Source: Moniliophthora roreri (lineage: Eukaryota > Basidiomycota > Agaricomycetes > Agaricales > Marasmiaceae). Taken from it: 64,000 nucleotides of DNA. The stretch is taken from NCBI GenBank assembly GCA_001466705.2, contig LATX02000235.1, positions 62,001 to 126,000 on the forward strand. The letters run 5' to 3'. Positions 1 to 11,301 of this stretch are shown piece by piece (position 1 is the stretch's first letter; every line of letters starts with the position of its first letter). The position numbers and the translations under genes are program-made. The notes under the pieces were generated by a model. That model did not search any database, was not told the origin of the DNA, and saw only the letters and a list, made by a program, of their open reading frames with translations.

Positions 1-1898
1 ATATCCAAATTCGTCTGCCCAACTAGAGTTTTGGGGGGGGGGCCAACCTTGTAGAATACCTACAACATCGACATCAGCATCGGCTTTCATGTATTCTCTC
101 GGAGTCACTCACATTCGCAAACTGCTCGTTGATCAACTTGTAGCACTTATCGTATCCAGGGCCGGACCAGTACGAGAACGCTCCACCTAGAGAACAGCGA
201 AAATGAAGCCCCATGGATGGCAGCAGGAGGGATGAGCCATACCTTGCCATTCATACAGTGCAAGCGGTTCCGCAGGGTTAAGACGCTGATGGTTCGCATC
301 GTGTTCTACCAAAGAAAAGAAGAAAAAAAAAAACGCTATACATCAGCTCAACGACGAGGGATAACGACAAACTTTACACTCACGAGTCGAAAGCTCATTC
401 CACCTCCCCGGCTGATCACAATCGAATCCAAGCGGGTAACCGTCCCATCCATACCTATCCGCTCGTTCAAGGGACTCCGCATAAAAAAAAAAAAAGATAA
501 GGTAGGTGCACGTACAAATCAACCTTCCCGACAGGAGGGTTAAAAGCAAACTGTCCCGTCGGACTTTTATCATTATGAATCGTAGGAATACGTGAAAGAC
601 CATTTGCTCGGTATGTATTGATGATATCTTGCATGTGTTCGTCAAGACCGGTGAGGTTGAGAGCTTCATCAGTGAAGTATTCGTTTTCGCTTTGGATGGC
701 TACGAGTGGGCCGTTTGGGTACTGTCATGTAACCTCCAAGTAAGCAGAGGAAGGAAGGAAGGAAAGGAATAAGGGAGGGTGTAAAGAGCTCACTTGGTAC
801 GGCGCAGAGTCAGATGCGAATTTGGCTATGCTTATCAACAAAAAGATCAGGTTTGTGTTGACAAGAACAAGGTAAAAACTCACTATGGCTCCCAAGCTTG
901 TTTATAATCCGACGCATTCGTCCTCGCCAGTCCAGGAGAGTTGGTTGTCCAACCGGGAATACCGCCTAGTTTTATTCCATTTTCGTCAATAAACCACCGA
1001 GGTTGGGCTTGCTTGCTGACTGACCTCCAGCTGATTCGGCGTTAATATAAGGTCTAGCAAAAAAGAATTATCAGGAACAAAGAAAAACCGAAGTATCTCC
1101 TGGTTGAGTGGTTACGTACCCTGGCCTCGAAATAACTAGAACCCCAACTTCTTTTGCGACTTGGAGGAATGCAGCAACGTCATTATGATTCGTGAGATTG
1201 ACTTCATGAGCGTTCGGTGCGCTCAAGCCCCAGTGCCCTTTGCAGATGGTGAGTGTGTATATATATCAGCAATAAACCGAACAACATACAATAAATCGAA
1301 ACGCCATTGAAACCACCAGCCTAAATAACCCCCGCTCTGAACAAATAGCAAATAACCAGATAGGTGAGGTGGTGTAAATACCTTGAACCTGGAGAACACG
1401 CCAATTGGTCAGTAACACACAATAACACGCGCAAGCTCACGAACGCACTTTTGCAAAACATCCCGCCATAGTTCAGGTGCAGGAAGCCTAAACGGATGGA
1501 ATTCACCCGAAAAGAACATCACGCGCTATACAAAAAATAAAATAAAATCGACGATCGATGATCAAAAACAAAATGACAGAGAAAACACGCGATCCTGTCT
1601 CTCACCTTTCCATCAAGCAACAAAGAATGCTGGTCAAGTGTGACAGACGCATTTGACAGGCCATGATAAAAGTTGACTAGGGAACCCCCGCATCAGCACT
1701 GCCAAAGGAAAGAAAAGAAAAAAAAGGCAGTAGATCAAAAAAAAAAAAAAACAAAAACGTACGATCGCCCACTGGAAAAACATACTTGTCACTCTCGTCT
1801 TGAGTAGATTGACGTGTCACGAGTCGAGCGAGAGATTGACTGTGTTGTAGTAATAGTAGTAGCGAAAACTGGAGGAGGAACGATTTGAGGAGTCTCAT
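1..1898 (-). CDS. Secreted GH35 beta-galactosidase, 5' part (3' end outside window)
   Basis: Encodes the N-terminal part of a glycoside hydrolase family 35 enzyme, which removes terminal beta-galactose residues, here probably outside the cell. The start at 1898 opens a leucine-rich signal peptide ([18 protein letters not shown]). After an intron comes the usual N-terminal strand ([13 protein letters not shown]), then [33 protein letters not shown] and the catalytic-loop motif AIQSENEY near 670-700. Further on are [17 protein letters not shown] near 440-480 and [16 protein letters not shown] near 120-190, both typical of fungal GH35. At least eight short introns separate these pieces. The gene continues past position 1, so the beta-sandwich domains are missing only because of the window edge. 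A TATA box lies about 90 bp upstream of the start. Family assignment is secure; exon edges are approximate. Confidence 0.93.
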
Positions 1899-1950
1899 TT
1901 CGTAGGCGGTGGAACGACGAAGGACGAAATCCCCCCTGAGGTCCTATACA

Positions 1951-1993
1951 CCCCCCCCCCCCCCCCCCCCTCTCCCGGGTCCTTTTTATATAG
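1951..1993 (-). promoter_or_regulatory. TATA box and 20-base G tract upstream of the GH35 gene
   Basis: Read on the minus strand, a CCTATATAAAAA TATA box lies at about 1984-1995. It is followed by an uninterrupted run of 20 G (C on the plus strand, 1951-1970). The GH35 start codon is at 1898, so the G run sits where transcription should begin, or in the first bases of the leader. That placement is inferred from the usual TATA-to-start-site spacing. Confidence 0.6.
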
Positions 1994-2029
1994 GGGACTC
2001 CAAAACCCGCAATGGCGAAACATACCATA

Positions 2030-3225
2030 TGATGAGCGGATGGGTTCTCACTTGGGGGGTCCCATGAATCAGAATGATGGGTTGTGAAGTATCACGAGGT
2101 GCCAAATTTCAAGTAGCGGGGAGGGCGGAAAGATAGTGCGTAGGTTATACGCCGGACCGTGTTTTTCATTTCAGAATCTATATAGGGGGGATTGGTGATA
2201 GTCCGGGACCGCGTCTTGAAAAAAAAAACGAAACGCGGTTTTAGTAAAAAAAAAGTACTGCATGCAAGTAGTAATTAAACAAGACGTTACCGTTAACCCC
2301 CCCCTCAAGCTCAGACTACAAATCCAAATCCAAATCACTCCGCCCCACCTCACCTACGTACGTAGTCCTTGGCGAAAAAATCATCAAACGTTCCTGACTG
2401 ACCCCATGCAAAAAAAAAATAAAAAATTCTTACCTGTGATACTCGAGTATTCACAACGTTCCACATCAGAAAATCTGTTTTCATAGTCGCGATCATGGTC
2501 GAGAGCATCAGAGAGATTCCGAACAAAATTTGCGGAAAAGAGTCGTAATCATGGTCATGGTCGAGAGCGAGCACAAACGATTTCAACACTCTTACGCTTT
2601 CTCACGAATCGTCATCACTTCCTTCTCACCAAACAAAAAAAAACAAGTAGAAAAAACCCATCAACGTGAATATTATCCTCTCAAATACATACAAAAAAAA
2701 ATTGAAACGGGTGTTTCGATGTGTTGGGCGGCTGTGTTTGAGTATGTGTTTACATCTTCTCGGTCTGGGTTCGTTTCAAAAAAAAAAAAAAAAATAGAAG
2801 AGAGGGAGGGAGAGAGAGAGAGAGAATGCATAGGGTAGCGTAGGGATAGGGGATAGGGTAGGATTGTATAGTGAGAAAGGAAAAAGTATGAGTATATAGA
2901 AACCGAAAAAGAACAAAAAAAGGAAATCATTAAAGAACATGCCAAAAACGGAAGGAAGATGGACGACGACGACGTCATGAGGCCAACAGCAGGCGAGGCA
3001 GAGAGAAAAAAATAAACACAAGAGAGTTTATAGTATGGGGAAACCTAATAAACAGCAGATGACGACGACGACGACAACGATCAAATTTCCTTCCATTGCT
3101 CGTCAGATTATCCGTTGTCCGGTAGGGTGAAGTAGAAGAAGAGGGGACATCGAGACATGAACAAGAAAAAGCAGAAAAAAAAAAGGGGGAGGAAGAAGTA
3201 AGATAGTAACATGAATGAATAATAT
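2030..3225. other. Intergenic, no gene seen
   Basis: Lies between the GH35 promoter and the 3' end of the G-alpha gene. It holds A-rich runs and a GA-rich stretch at about 2780-2830. Open frames here are low-complexity artefacts of those runs. The part next to 3225 should be the 3' UTR of the G-alpha transcript. Confidence 0.6.
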
Positions 3226-4871
3226 CTACAACAATCCACATTCCCTCAAGTGCAGCTGAAGGAGGATATCTTGGATAGCGCTCAAGACGACTGCGGATGG
3301 AGAAGCGATATAGGGGGCGTAGGAGCAACGAGGTGCAGGGTCGATGATGAAGAAGAGGAAGAGGGATGACATTCGATCAGTCAAACGTCAATGAAAACCT
3401 AAAAGAAGACCCAACGTACACTTGATCTGCTGCGTATCCGTCGCACAAGTATAATGTGCGTAGATCTGCTTTGTTGCCGCACTTTGGTTGAGACTGACAA
3501 ACCGGTGAAGGAGGTATTCACAGGCCGCGTCGTAGTTGTCACCACCAGTGTAATCAGGGAAATAGTCACCTGGAAGAGTGTTAGCATGGCGATGAGAGCG
3601 GAAAACGGGAGACGGGAGTAAAGTATTTAGGCGAGAGTGAGACGGGTCAATGTAGCGAGCCGATAGGCGCTAGATGCCAACACAGGGGGTAGGGGGTTGG
3701 GGGGCACTAGGAAGGGAACTCACCTAACGGTGATCGAGGAAGCTTCTCTGCGAACAAGTCAATCTTGTTCAAGAAGAGAATCTAGTGGAAAAGACGTAAG
3801 ATGAAGCCACCGGTAATCAAGAACCATCGGCCACTTACTATTGACGTCTTGACGAACCATCTCGAGTTACATATCGAGTCAAAGAGTGTAAGAGCTTCCT
3901 GCATACGATTCTTGAGGGGGAAAAAAGGGGTTAAACGAATGAGACCGCAACAAAAGCCACTAGCCAACTTACCACACTCTCATCCTCATACAACATCTGA
4001 TCATACTCGCTCAAACTGACCAAGAACACCAGCGCTGTCACGTTTTCGAAACAATGAATCCACTTTTTCCGTTCACTACGTTGACCACCGACATCGAAAA
4101 GCTTGTAGGTGAGTTCTCCGACTTTGAACGTTGTCTCTGTGATACCAGTTGTCTTGACACGACTCCTGAGGATATCCTGGTCGGTGGGCATGTAACCTGG
4201 AGCGGCCATACGATCTATCGAGTTGAAGTAGTAGACAGCCGAGTCGTTGAGTTGGAATTCTCTTGAACGACGAACGGCCTCCTTGACACCTGAGTCTTTC
4301 CAAAGAGAACGAATAGCATCCGAGACATCTCTGGGGAGGACGTCGACTTCGACTTGCATGGGCAAAGCGAGGATTGTAGCACGACGAGCATCATTTTGAG
4401 GGGAAAGGGTGAGGTCAAGTTGGGGCATAGCTTCGAGGATGGCACTGAAAAAGATTTTTTTTTAGTTACCACCGGCGGGTGGGAGACAAGTGGGCCACTA
4501 ACCGCATAGACTGAATGGTATTGGAGAAGATGATTTCCTTGTAGGATTCTCTTTCTTGATCATTGTACCCGCCATGATGAATGAGCTTCATCTGCTTCAA
4601 CACCGTTGACTAGGAGACCACCAGTCGTTTTTTTTTAGTCCCAGAGGTTTGTAATGACAAGAGAACTCACCTTGCCGGATTCACCAGCTCCCAGCAAGAG
4701 CATTTTAATCTCATTCTTCGCCATCATACGGTCCTTCTTGAGCTGGTTTTCAATTTCATCGTTGCCTACCAAACTCGGTCAGCGAACAGAGAAAGCTGGC
4801 TTTGAAGATAGCTTTTACTCACGAGCCTTTGCCTCCTCGTCGATACCATTTGTGGATAAACAGCAGCCCAT
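3226..4871 (-). CDS. Heterotrimeric G-protein alpha subunit
   Basis: A complete GTP-binding alpha subunit that couples seven-transmembrane receptors to cAMP or MAPK signalling at the plasma membrane. It begins MGCCLSTNG, giving Gly2 for myristoylation and Cys3/Cys4 for palmitoylation. The P-loop GAGESGKST is split by an intron after the Lys. Then come the switch I arginine in RVKTTGI, switch II in [12 protein letters not shown], the guanine-specificity motif NKID and the CATDTQ loop. The protein ends LRECGLL, with Cys at -4, as in pertussis-toxin-type alphas and fungal group I subunits. The last exon joins through a clean GTACGT donor to give QQIKFVLSAIQ. I count at least seven introns. It resembles fungal group I by its tail; subgroup assignment needs a tree. 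No disabling change was seen. Confidence 0.97.
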
Positions 4872-5951
4872 TGTTGAGTATAACGATGATGGAGGGAATA
4901 AGAGAAGGAGAAAGGAATGACTGGGTTGCGACTGAACAAGGTAAGAGAAAGGGGAAAGACCGCCGGCCCACTTTTAGTTGCTGATGGGAAAAATAGGGTG
5001 GAATGTATTGTTATTTGGTCTTGTTGTTAAACACATTAATAAGCGAACGGACACGGTAAAAAAAGATAAGCGAAACAGGCGATCATTGCCGTTCATCCCG
5101 ACTCCTGAAAGCTTTTAGTCTGATCGTTCTCCTGTGTGGAAGAAGGATATACTACTACTAATAATAATACTACTACTACTGCTGCTGGTGCTGCTCTCAT
5201 ACCGCAATTCTTGTCCATACGCCACCTGTCTCTATGACTACCAATATGGATAGCTTATATAGACAGCACATCCACCCGAAGGGAAACCTTCATCAAACCA
5301 TAGCACTGCAACATGCAACTCCTTCAGGCTTTTAACGATCAGAGAACTCGTTTCGTCGTGGCGTCTCCTGTCATGAGGACTCTCTCATTTCATCGCCCGC
5401 GCGATACCCTTTATACTACGACCGACGAGAGCCTCGTGGCGCAAAAAGAGGCATATTGCGTGGCACATGCGGATCATCTATGGGTTACTGTCACCCTACC
5501 CCATCTCCACTGTTCAAGACAGATCGCCTTTTGAAATCAATCCATCATGATGGTAACTCATGCTTCTTTCTAATCTCTCTCTCTCTCTCACGATCCTGGT
5601 CTTCGTCGGGGAGGGGGAGGATGCAAGAGGTCAATCATTGGAGCCCTTTCCTTCCCGCCCGCGGTGCATTTTAGACCGGACGCACACACCTTATGCAGTG
5701 CAAAGTACTGAATGCTATGTTCCCGTCTTTTCTCCACTTGCGGCGCCGCCACTCTTATCATATATTCATGCCCTTTCGAAACCCGAAGTCATAGCACGTA
5801 CTCATGATTAATAATACATTCCTTGTGATTTCTGATCATCGATGACGCGGGCGGCGGACGACCTCCTTTTAACACCCCGAGCGGCCGAGGAAACCGAGTT
5901 GTTACAGTACTTCCTTCCAGTAAAACGGCAACCAGGAAAAGAAAAGAAACG

Positions 5952-5996
<45 letters not shown>

Positions 5997-5997
5997 A

Positions 5998-6059
<62 letters not shown>

Positions 6060-6878
6060 CCCTTCCGGCAACTGGTAACCACGCATGTACATTTCGAGAA
6101 GGAGTATCACCATACTAGGTAAAATATCAACCTTACTTGCTCTCCCGTACGTATATGCACGTCAGTCTGCACCCGAAACCCTGCTCCTCGGCAAGCATTT
6201 TCGTAATAGTTTCGAGGGTCAAAGCTAGAGTGCGGCGTCGGGAAAAAAGGTCCAGGCCTCCCGGCCCCGTCGTCCCTTGGCAACAAGCGAGAGAAATCAT
6301 CACGATCGACCGACCAACCAACCCTTGCAAGGGACGTACAACGTGGGTTTTTTTTTTTACTTCGTCAAATTCCAATCAGTCAGGGTTGACTGGGGAAAAA
6401 AAAAAAAAAAGTACTCAAGAGTAACCCGTAACCCCGTCCGTCCGTTCGTCGGGAGAAAGCCAACCCTCGGTCTAAAATTGGGTACACCGTACACTATGTA
6501 AAGAGTTTCAAATCATCGTTCTTCTTCCTCCGTCCATCGGAACCGGAAGTAGAGCTCCGAGCTCAGAAAAACATTCAGAGGCACAGGCGAGAAAGAGAGC
6601 GTACAATGTATATTCATGATTTCCTTATCCGTCGGAACAAACAGCATTCGAGGGGCCAAGAGAACTCGCGTCTAAGTACTGTAATTTATCAGTTAAAGTA
6701 AAACACCCTGCTACTTGTAACTGTACTATATCATTACTTTTGATTGTTGAACACAGCCCGATATCGGCGCCGACGGCTTTTTTGGCACAGAGAATCTTGA
6801 TTCTCCAAGGTCTATCATACATTACATTACATTACATTACAATTACACTGCTACTTTTGCTCCCTACTACAACAATTC
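4872..6878. other. Intergenic: upstream of G-alpha, downstream of thioesterase
   Basis: About 2 kb without a gene I can support. It contains a short trinucleotide-like array (TAC/TAA/TGC) at about 5150-5190 in the probable G-alpha leader or promoter, two long poly-A runs (see separate entry), and an ATTAC repeat at about 6820-6840. Open frames here have no recognisable domain. Confidence 0.5.
5952..6057. repeat. Pair of long poly-A tracts
   Basis: 42 consecutive A (5952-5993), a short T-containing break, then 58 A (6000-6057). It is the longest homopolymer region in the window. It could be the tail of an old retroposed sequence, a replication-slippage product, or partly a sequencing or assembly artefact. 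No retroelement body was recognised next to it. Confidence 0.9.
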
Positions 6879-7743
6879 TTAAAGCTTTGCAGGTGACAGG
6901 GACGGCGACATCTTAATTTGTGTCCCAGATACACAAAGGCGGTGTTTAGTTGCATTCCAGATCTAAAAGTATACATTAGCGACTTGAAATTTCCCCACTA
7001 AAAAAAAAAAAGCCGACTAACTTCTGTGCGAGCTGTCATTGTCCTTGATCCCAACGTCATAGTCGTACTAACAATTCGAAGTTTTTCACCACTAAATAGA
7101 ATACGGGTTTAGCGGGGAAACGAGTTACGAAGGGGAAATATAGACGTTACTCACATTGACGCAGGAGAATGATATACTGTGTTGATACATTGCGAAACAC
7201 TCGACGTTGATTCTCTTTTGTACATTTGATGTGCAAGAACAGCGATATTCGTGCACCTAAAAAAGAGAGAGAGGGGGATTGTCTATCAGTGATCGACCAA
7301 GGCACACAGAAGCAGCGTACATATCAACCAAATACGCCGAACACCCTCCATGTAAATGATGCGTATTATTAGTCATATCTGTAGAGTTATTTCCGAGTAA
7401 GTACGCGGCGGGCAAGGAATAAAAAAAAAAAAAAGAAAACGTTACCAGACGAAACATCCAACGCACAAGTAACCCTAACAACTTCCTTGCCTTGACCTTC
7501 CCCAGCTTCAGGTGAGAGTATAGAAATATCCTCAACGATCATCCGAGTGAAAATATCCCTTGAGAATCCAACGTGTTTGCCCTTTTCGGCGTGGAACGCT
7601 TCGATAGCTTCTGTACGCCCGAGTTGGCGTTTGATGTAATCCGGTGCGTTGCCTCCGACGAGTTCTGGCATTGGTGGTTGTTGTGGTAGTGGTGGAGTGG
7701 GAGGAGGAGGAGGAGTGGTGATAGTGACTGGTAGAAAATGCAT
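6879..7743 (-). CDS. Hotdog-fold acyl-CoA thioesterase (4HBT/ACOT13-like)
   Basis: Probably hydrolyses an acyl-CoA thioester; the substrate cannot be read from the sequence. Exon 1 (7446-7743) carries a proline-rich N-terminus and then a hotdog lead-in (VVRVTCALDVSS). It splices to MTNNTHHLHGGCSAYLVD, which matches the family signature in which HGG precedes the long central helix. Later exons give CTNIAVLAH, VYHSPASIGEKLRIVS and TMTLGSRTMTARTE, ending IWNATKHRLCVSG and a short tail with stop at 6879. All four introns keep frame with GT-AG borders. The length of roughly 200 residues suits a single-hotdog enzyme with an N-terminal extension. No targeting peptide is clear. Confidence 0.9.
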
Positions 7744-8439
7744 CGGGGGTAGAGAGAGCGAGATCTGAAATGTGGGGAATACACGAGGAGAAGAGAAGGA
7801 AGCGGAGAGGAAGCTTGCGTTATATGAGGATTATTCAGGTACTGCGTGTGGTAAAATTATAAAAGGATGCATGCTGCATTCCGTCCATCTTATATACGTC
7901 TACGTCTAAAACGTATCCGACGAGAAATGGAGGTGGCGATGTGGTACTTTTTAGTACTACTAAGATGGCAGAAGCCAAGCTAAAAATGTTCTTTTGATTA
8001 CATCCGATCCGGGGATCAAGCTTGTGTTGAATGAATGAAGAAGAAAATGCTAGCGCCGGTTGATGGGATGGGTGTAACTGTAACAGAGAAAAAAAAAAGG
8101 GCGGTGATGACGAAGGCGCGTAGCTCGCTCCATTTGGTGAACAAATTCACACGGTCTGCCAGAAGGCAACGTCTCGCGTATTTCTAGGCTTGACGTTTCT
8201 ACAGGAGTATTCTAAACTCGCCTCGGCCCCCCCCGCCACATAGTACTAGTATAGTATACATATCTTCTTTCTGCTTCGCGACTTCAAACTAAGAAAACTC
8301 CACGGGGATTCTAGTAAATTCGTCCCGTCGCGTAAATCATCTCTCTCGCCAAGGCTGTGTTTACTTCATCTTTAATTCCTCGTCCCTTTTTTTGCATGAG
8401 TGAAGGAATGAATTCGTCATATACTATAATCATCATACG

Positions 8440-9015
8440 CTACTTGCCCCTTGAGTCTTCTCCATACTCATCGATCGACACCTGCGAGTCCAGACCCAAA
8501 GAGCTCCACACCGCCTTGGCACCCAATTCCCTCTGAATTCTCCGACTTCCTTCGAAGATGAGGTATACCATCAATAGTAATAGGAACACAAACACAACGG
8601 AAATGTCAAATTTGATCAATCTTGTGCTATGTTGGTAGTTCAGGATCAGGATAAGTTCGATAGCAAATACGAGGACAAATTGTGCGCATAGGATATCCCA
8701 CAAGAACCTATATGGAAATGGGTATTCGAGTCTGATAGGGTAAATCTCGTTCTCAATCTGAGAACGAGACCGAGATCGAGATCGGATGTGATACACGAGC
8801 GCAGCATAGGCATCCAAGAGACGCTCGGTGACATGATGCAGGATGAGTTGGCGAGGCGCCTCAAGGATGATCAAGCCAATGAGGGAGACGGGAAGCCATA
8901 ATATGAGCGGTGTTGGGAAAGTCGTTATAGATTCAGTTCTGTATGTTATAAATTCATGAGCCATACTCCCCGATGAAAACGAAGGAATGAGCGGCGTACC
9001 GCCTGCCAGGATCAA
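8440..9015 (-). CDS. Unknown membrane protein, copy A of a local family
   Basis: Open frame of 191 codons encoding a hydrophobic protein with probably three membrane segments (around LWLPVSLIGLIIL, FVLVFAIELILIL and VVFVFLLLLMVYLIF). A short SR repeat (RSRSRSRS) falls between the first and second. The C-terminus is hydrophilic and acidic (LGLDSQVSIDEYGEDS). Copy C (20173-20769) is open and clearly homologous; copy B is frameshifted. The true start may be further upstream, because the repeat continues with conserved coding-like sequence (about 9130-9200, TQNQWTKKINRIFRIV) that could be a preceding exon. Function unknown. Confidence 0.55.
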   Translation of the reverse strand: MILAGGTPLIPSFSSGSMAHEFITYRTESITTFPTPLILWLPVSLIGLIILEAPRQLILHHVTERLLDAYAALVYHIRSRSRSRSQIENEIYPIRLEYPFPYRFLWDILCAQFVLVFAIELILILNYQHSTRLIKFDISVVFVFLLLLMVYLIFEGSRRIQRELGAKAVWSSLGLDSQVSIDEYGEDSRGK

Positions 9016-9390
9016 GGATCAAAAGTATGATTGTGTTAACGATGCCACACTATACATGCAGTTACAATTAGCTTCCAAGAAGAAGAAGAAAAAAAAAAGA
9101 GGTAGATATGACGATAAACGCACAATCCTAAAAATCCGATTGATCTTCTTCGTCCACTGATTCTGTGTTTGCTGGAGACAATCTTCCATGAGCGTCATGA
9201 TCTATGTCAAAAATGAGTAAGTTGCATGTGGCAAAATGACGAATGTAACTTGCTGGGTGGATCAAGTCGAGTAGCGGTGAAGAAACCCATTCGTCGCGGC
9301 AGCGTGGTTTGACTTTATACTACTTGGAGGATAACGAATGCTACAGTTGAAAAAGGCCATGTCCAGGCGTTGAACAATATTCCTGGTCGT

Positions 9391-9894
9391 CTAGTCATGA
9401 ATGCAATTACCACAACTGATCAAAACTGCGTTCCTTTGTTTGGGCGTGTCCTTGTCGTTGGTTAGGGTCAAAGTTGCTGATCGTATACGTACCATATGTG
9501 GCTGAGAGCGGCCGGTCACGATATTCTGGGGTTTGGAAAGCATTCTATAGTCAAAACCGAAAAAGAAAAATCCAAAGGAAGTGTTCTGACAGGGAGCATA
9601 GAGGTCGGTTTCGACATGGGTGTTCGGTTGAAGTTGCGCAGAGTCTAGACCTCGGATCCTCCATACCGGTAAAGAATATGGGTGCGAAGCCTGCCTCATT
9701 GATGTCGTTGTAAAGAGTAAAGACGGCCGTCGCCTTGCGCAGTGTTTGAGGACGACACGTGCGTGGTCCACGGACCAAAGTTCCAGGCCTTGACATCGTC
9801 CAAGGACAGTGAGTACCACTCTTTTCCTTTCATAGTGACGGTGCTGTAAATAGACAATCAGAGTCTTCTTTTCTTCAACTAATTTCAGCGACAT
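9391..9894 (-). pseudogene. Possible upstream gene of repeat copy A, frame broken
   Basis: Two overlapping frames each hold part of a conserved protein. One gives LELWSVDHARVVLK at about 9730-9800; another gives DINEAGFAPIFFTGMED at about 9650-9715. In copy B the equivalent peptides (AWSVDYARVTLK, DIDEAGFAPIFFTGMED) lie in one frame at 19008-19235. Copy A therefore appears to carry a small indel. I do not recognise the family. Undetected introns are an alternative explanation. Confidence 0.3.
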
Positions 9895-9985
9895 CCTTGG
9901 CGCTTTTAACTCAACTTGACCCCGTTGCCTGCACCTTCCAAGGGTGCATTTGTCCCTATCTAGTGCCTTCCAATGACTTTCCTAG

Positions 9986-10513
9986 GTGCACAATATCGAC
10001 CCTTTGCATTATTTATCTGCAGCTATCGTCGGTGGTACTGGACTTACCCTGTTCCTAGCCATCATCCTGCACCCGGCACTTTTAACAAGGCAGATCTTTG
10101 TTGCCATATTAACCCTGATTCTCCTTTTATTCACTCACCTCAAATCTGTTCCTATATTATTCACCCATGAAGCTGTCTCAACAATAGGAAGGAAAGATGG
10201 ATCAGTTACCAAGGTAAGATGAACTCAGCATCCCTTCATCACATGGACAAAATAGTTCCAAGTCAAGTCAGGTGCCGGTGCAAGAAATCACGAGACAGTC
10301 AAGTTCTGCTCAGCAGAGGAAGGCATTTTGAGTGATTCAGATTCAGATTCTGGGTCCAATGGGCTACTCAAGCACCCATGGCTGAGACAGAATCTGTCAA
10401 ATGTGCTGATGAATATGTTGATTGACATTGTTGACTATAACAAGAAGATAAAGGTGTTACAGGAGAAGAAGATGTGTAATATGGAAGAGGTTGAGGTTCT
10501 GGATTATTTCTAA
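9986..10513 (+). CDS. Small membrane protein with acidic Ser-Asp tail
   Basis: Two exons, 9986-10213 and 10256-10513, join through a GTAAGA donor and a TAG acceptor in frame to give about 161 residues. The first exon encodes two or three hydrophobic segments (LSAAIVGGTGLTLFLAII and QIFVAILTLILLLFTHL). The second encodes a soluble tail with a Ser-Asp run (SDSDSDSGS) and charged helices ending EEVEVLDYF. The frame would be broken without the splice, which supports the model. It begins just beyond the end of repeat copy A and runs into the CpG-depleted block. I do not recognise the family. Confidence 0.5.
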
Positions 10514-11301
10514 CTATGAGTCAGATATTGGGGAAGGTGGCAGCAAGGGCAGTAAGAGACCTTCATCAGCAGGATGGTGAGACAGTGATATGACAAAGTA
10601 GGTTTGGGGTCAGTTCTTAGGTCAACCTTGAGTAAGGAGACATTGCAGCTGCAGCTGCAGCAGATGCCAATTCTATCACCAGCCACATCCTCATTAATCT
10701 GGCCCTTGATCAAGTTGCATTGACCCCAATGAGAGGTATATAGTGCTTCTTCACCATCTGGGCTTCTAAGGTCAGCAGAAGAATCACATACACCTTTACT
10801 GTTTTTTTTTGCCTTTAAGGACATCTACAACTTAAGAACCTGAATCAATATCACCTGACCAAAAAGAGTTAGATAGAAAGGCAAACAAGTGGGATGCATT
10901 TTGGAAGGAAGTGTGCAGCAAGAGTAATGAAATGTGATCACCCTTGTGACTTCCACAATAGACAATTTCTGTAATGATTGGACTTGACATGTATTTAGAT
11001 TGTGTTATAGTAATGTGTAAGAAGTAATCTAGTATTTTTATTAGTGCCTCTTTTACATAATGATAGAGTGAGGAGGAATGCAAAGTCCAAGTTATGTATT
11101 CCTATTCTAGCTGTTTCCACTGGCTATTTGAGTACTTGCTTGATTTAAATTGAGACCAAGTAGTATCTTATGATTTAGACCTTGATATATATAATAGTTT
11201 TAACTGTGATGGGCTTGAAATAAATTGAAACAATCCTAGAATGTACACTGTGCCCACATGTGTTCAAAAACATCCAAATCTACCCCTGGGTTCCCTTCCC
11301 C
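10514..11301. other. CpG-depleted spacer with coding-like fragments
   Basis: Lies between two genes in the CpG-poor block. A plus-strand piece near 10845-10930 reads as a charged helix (ELDRKANKWDAFWKEVCSK), and a minus-strand frame at 10510-10824 is open for 104 codons. Neither can be tied into a gene model. They may be remnants of a mobile element or a missed exon. Confidence 0.3.

Larger units (their letters stand above)
7926..9960. repeat. Segmental repeat, copy A
   Basis: First of three diverged copies of a segment also found at about 17350-19345 (B) and 19931-21387 (C). The shared part starts near the phrase GGAGGTGGCGATGTGGTAC and ends near CCTTCCAAGGGTGCATTTGT. Both non-coding and coding parts are conserved between copies, so this is duplication of DNA rather than only related proteins. 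A and B share the full length. Edges were set by eye where similarity to B fades. Confidence 0.85.

Noticed and set aside
3957..4428. Separate small GTPase-like protein starting [10 protein letters not shown]
   Set aside because: It is an internal exon of the G-alpha gene; upstream exons supply the P-loop and downstream exons the NKID motif.
5789..6113. Open frames of 78-101 codons across the poly-A/poly-T tracts
   Set aside because: They consist almost wholly of Lys or Phe runs produced by the homopolymers and have no coding signal.
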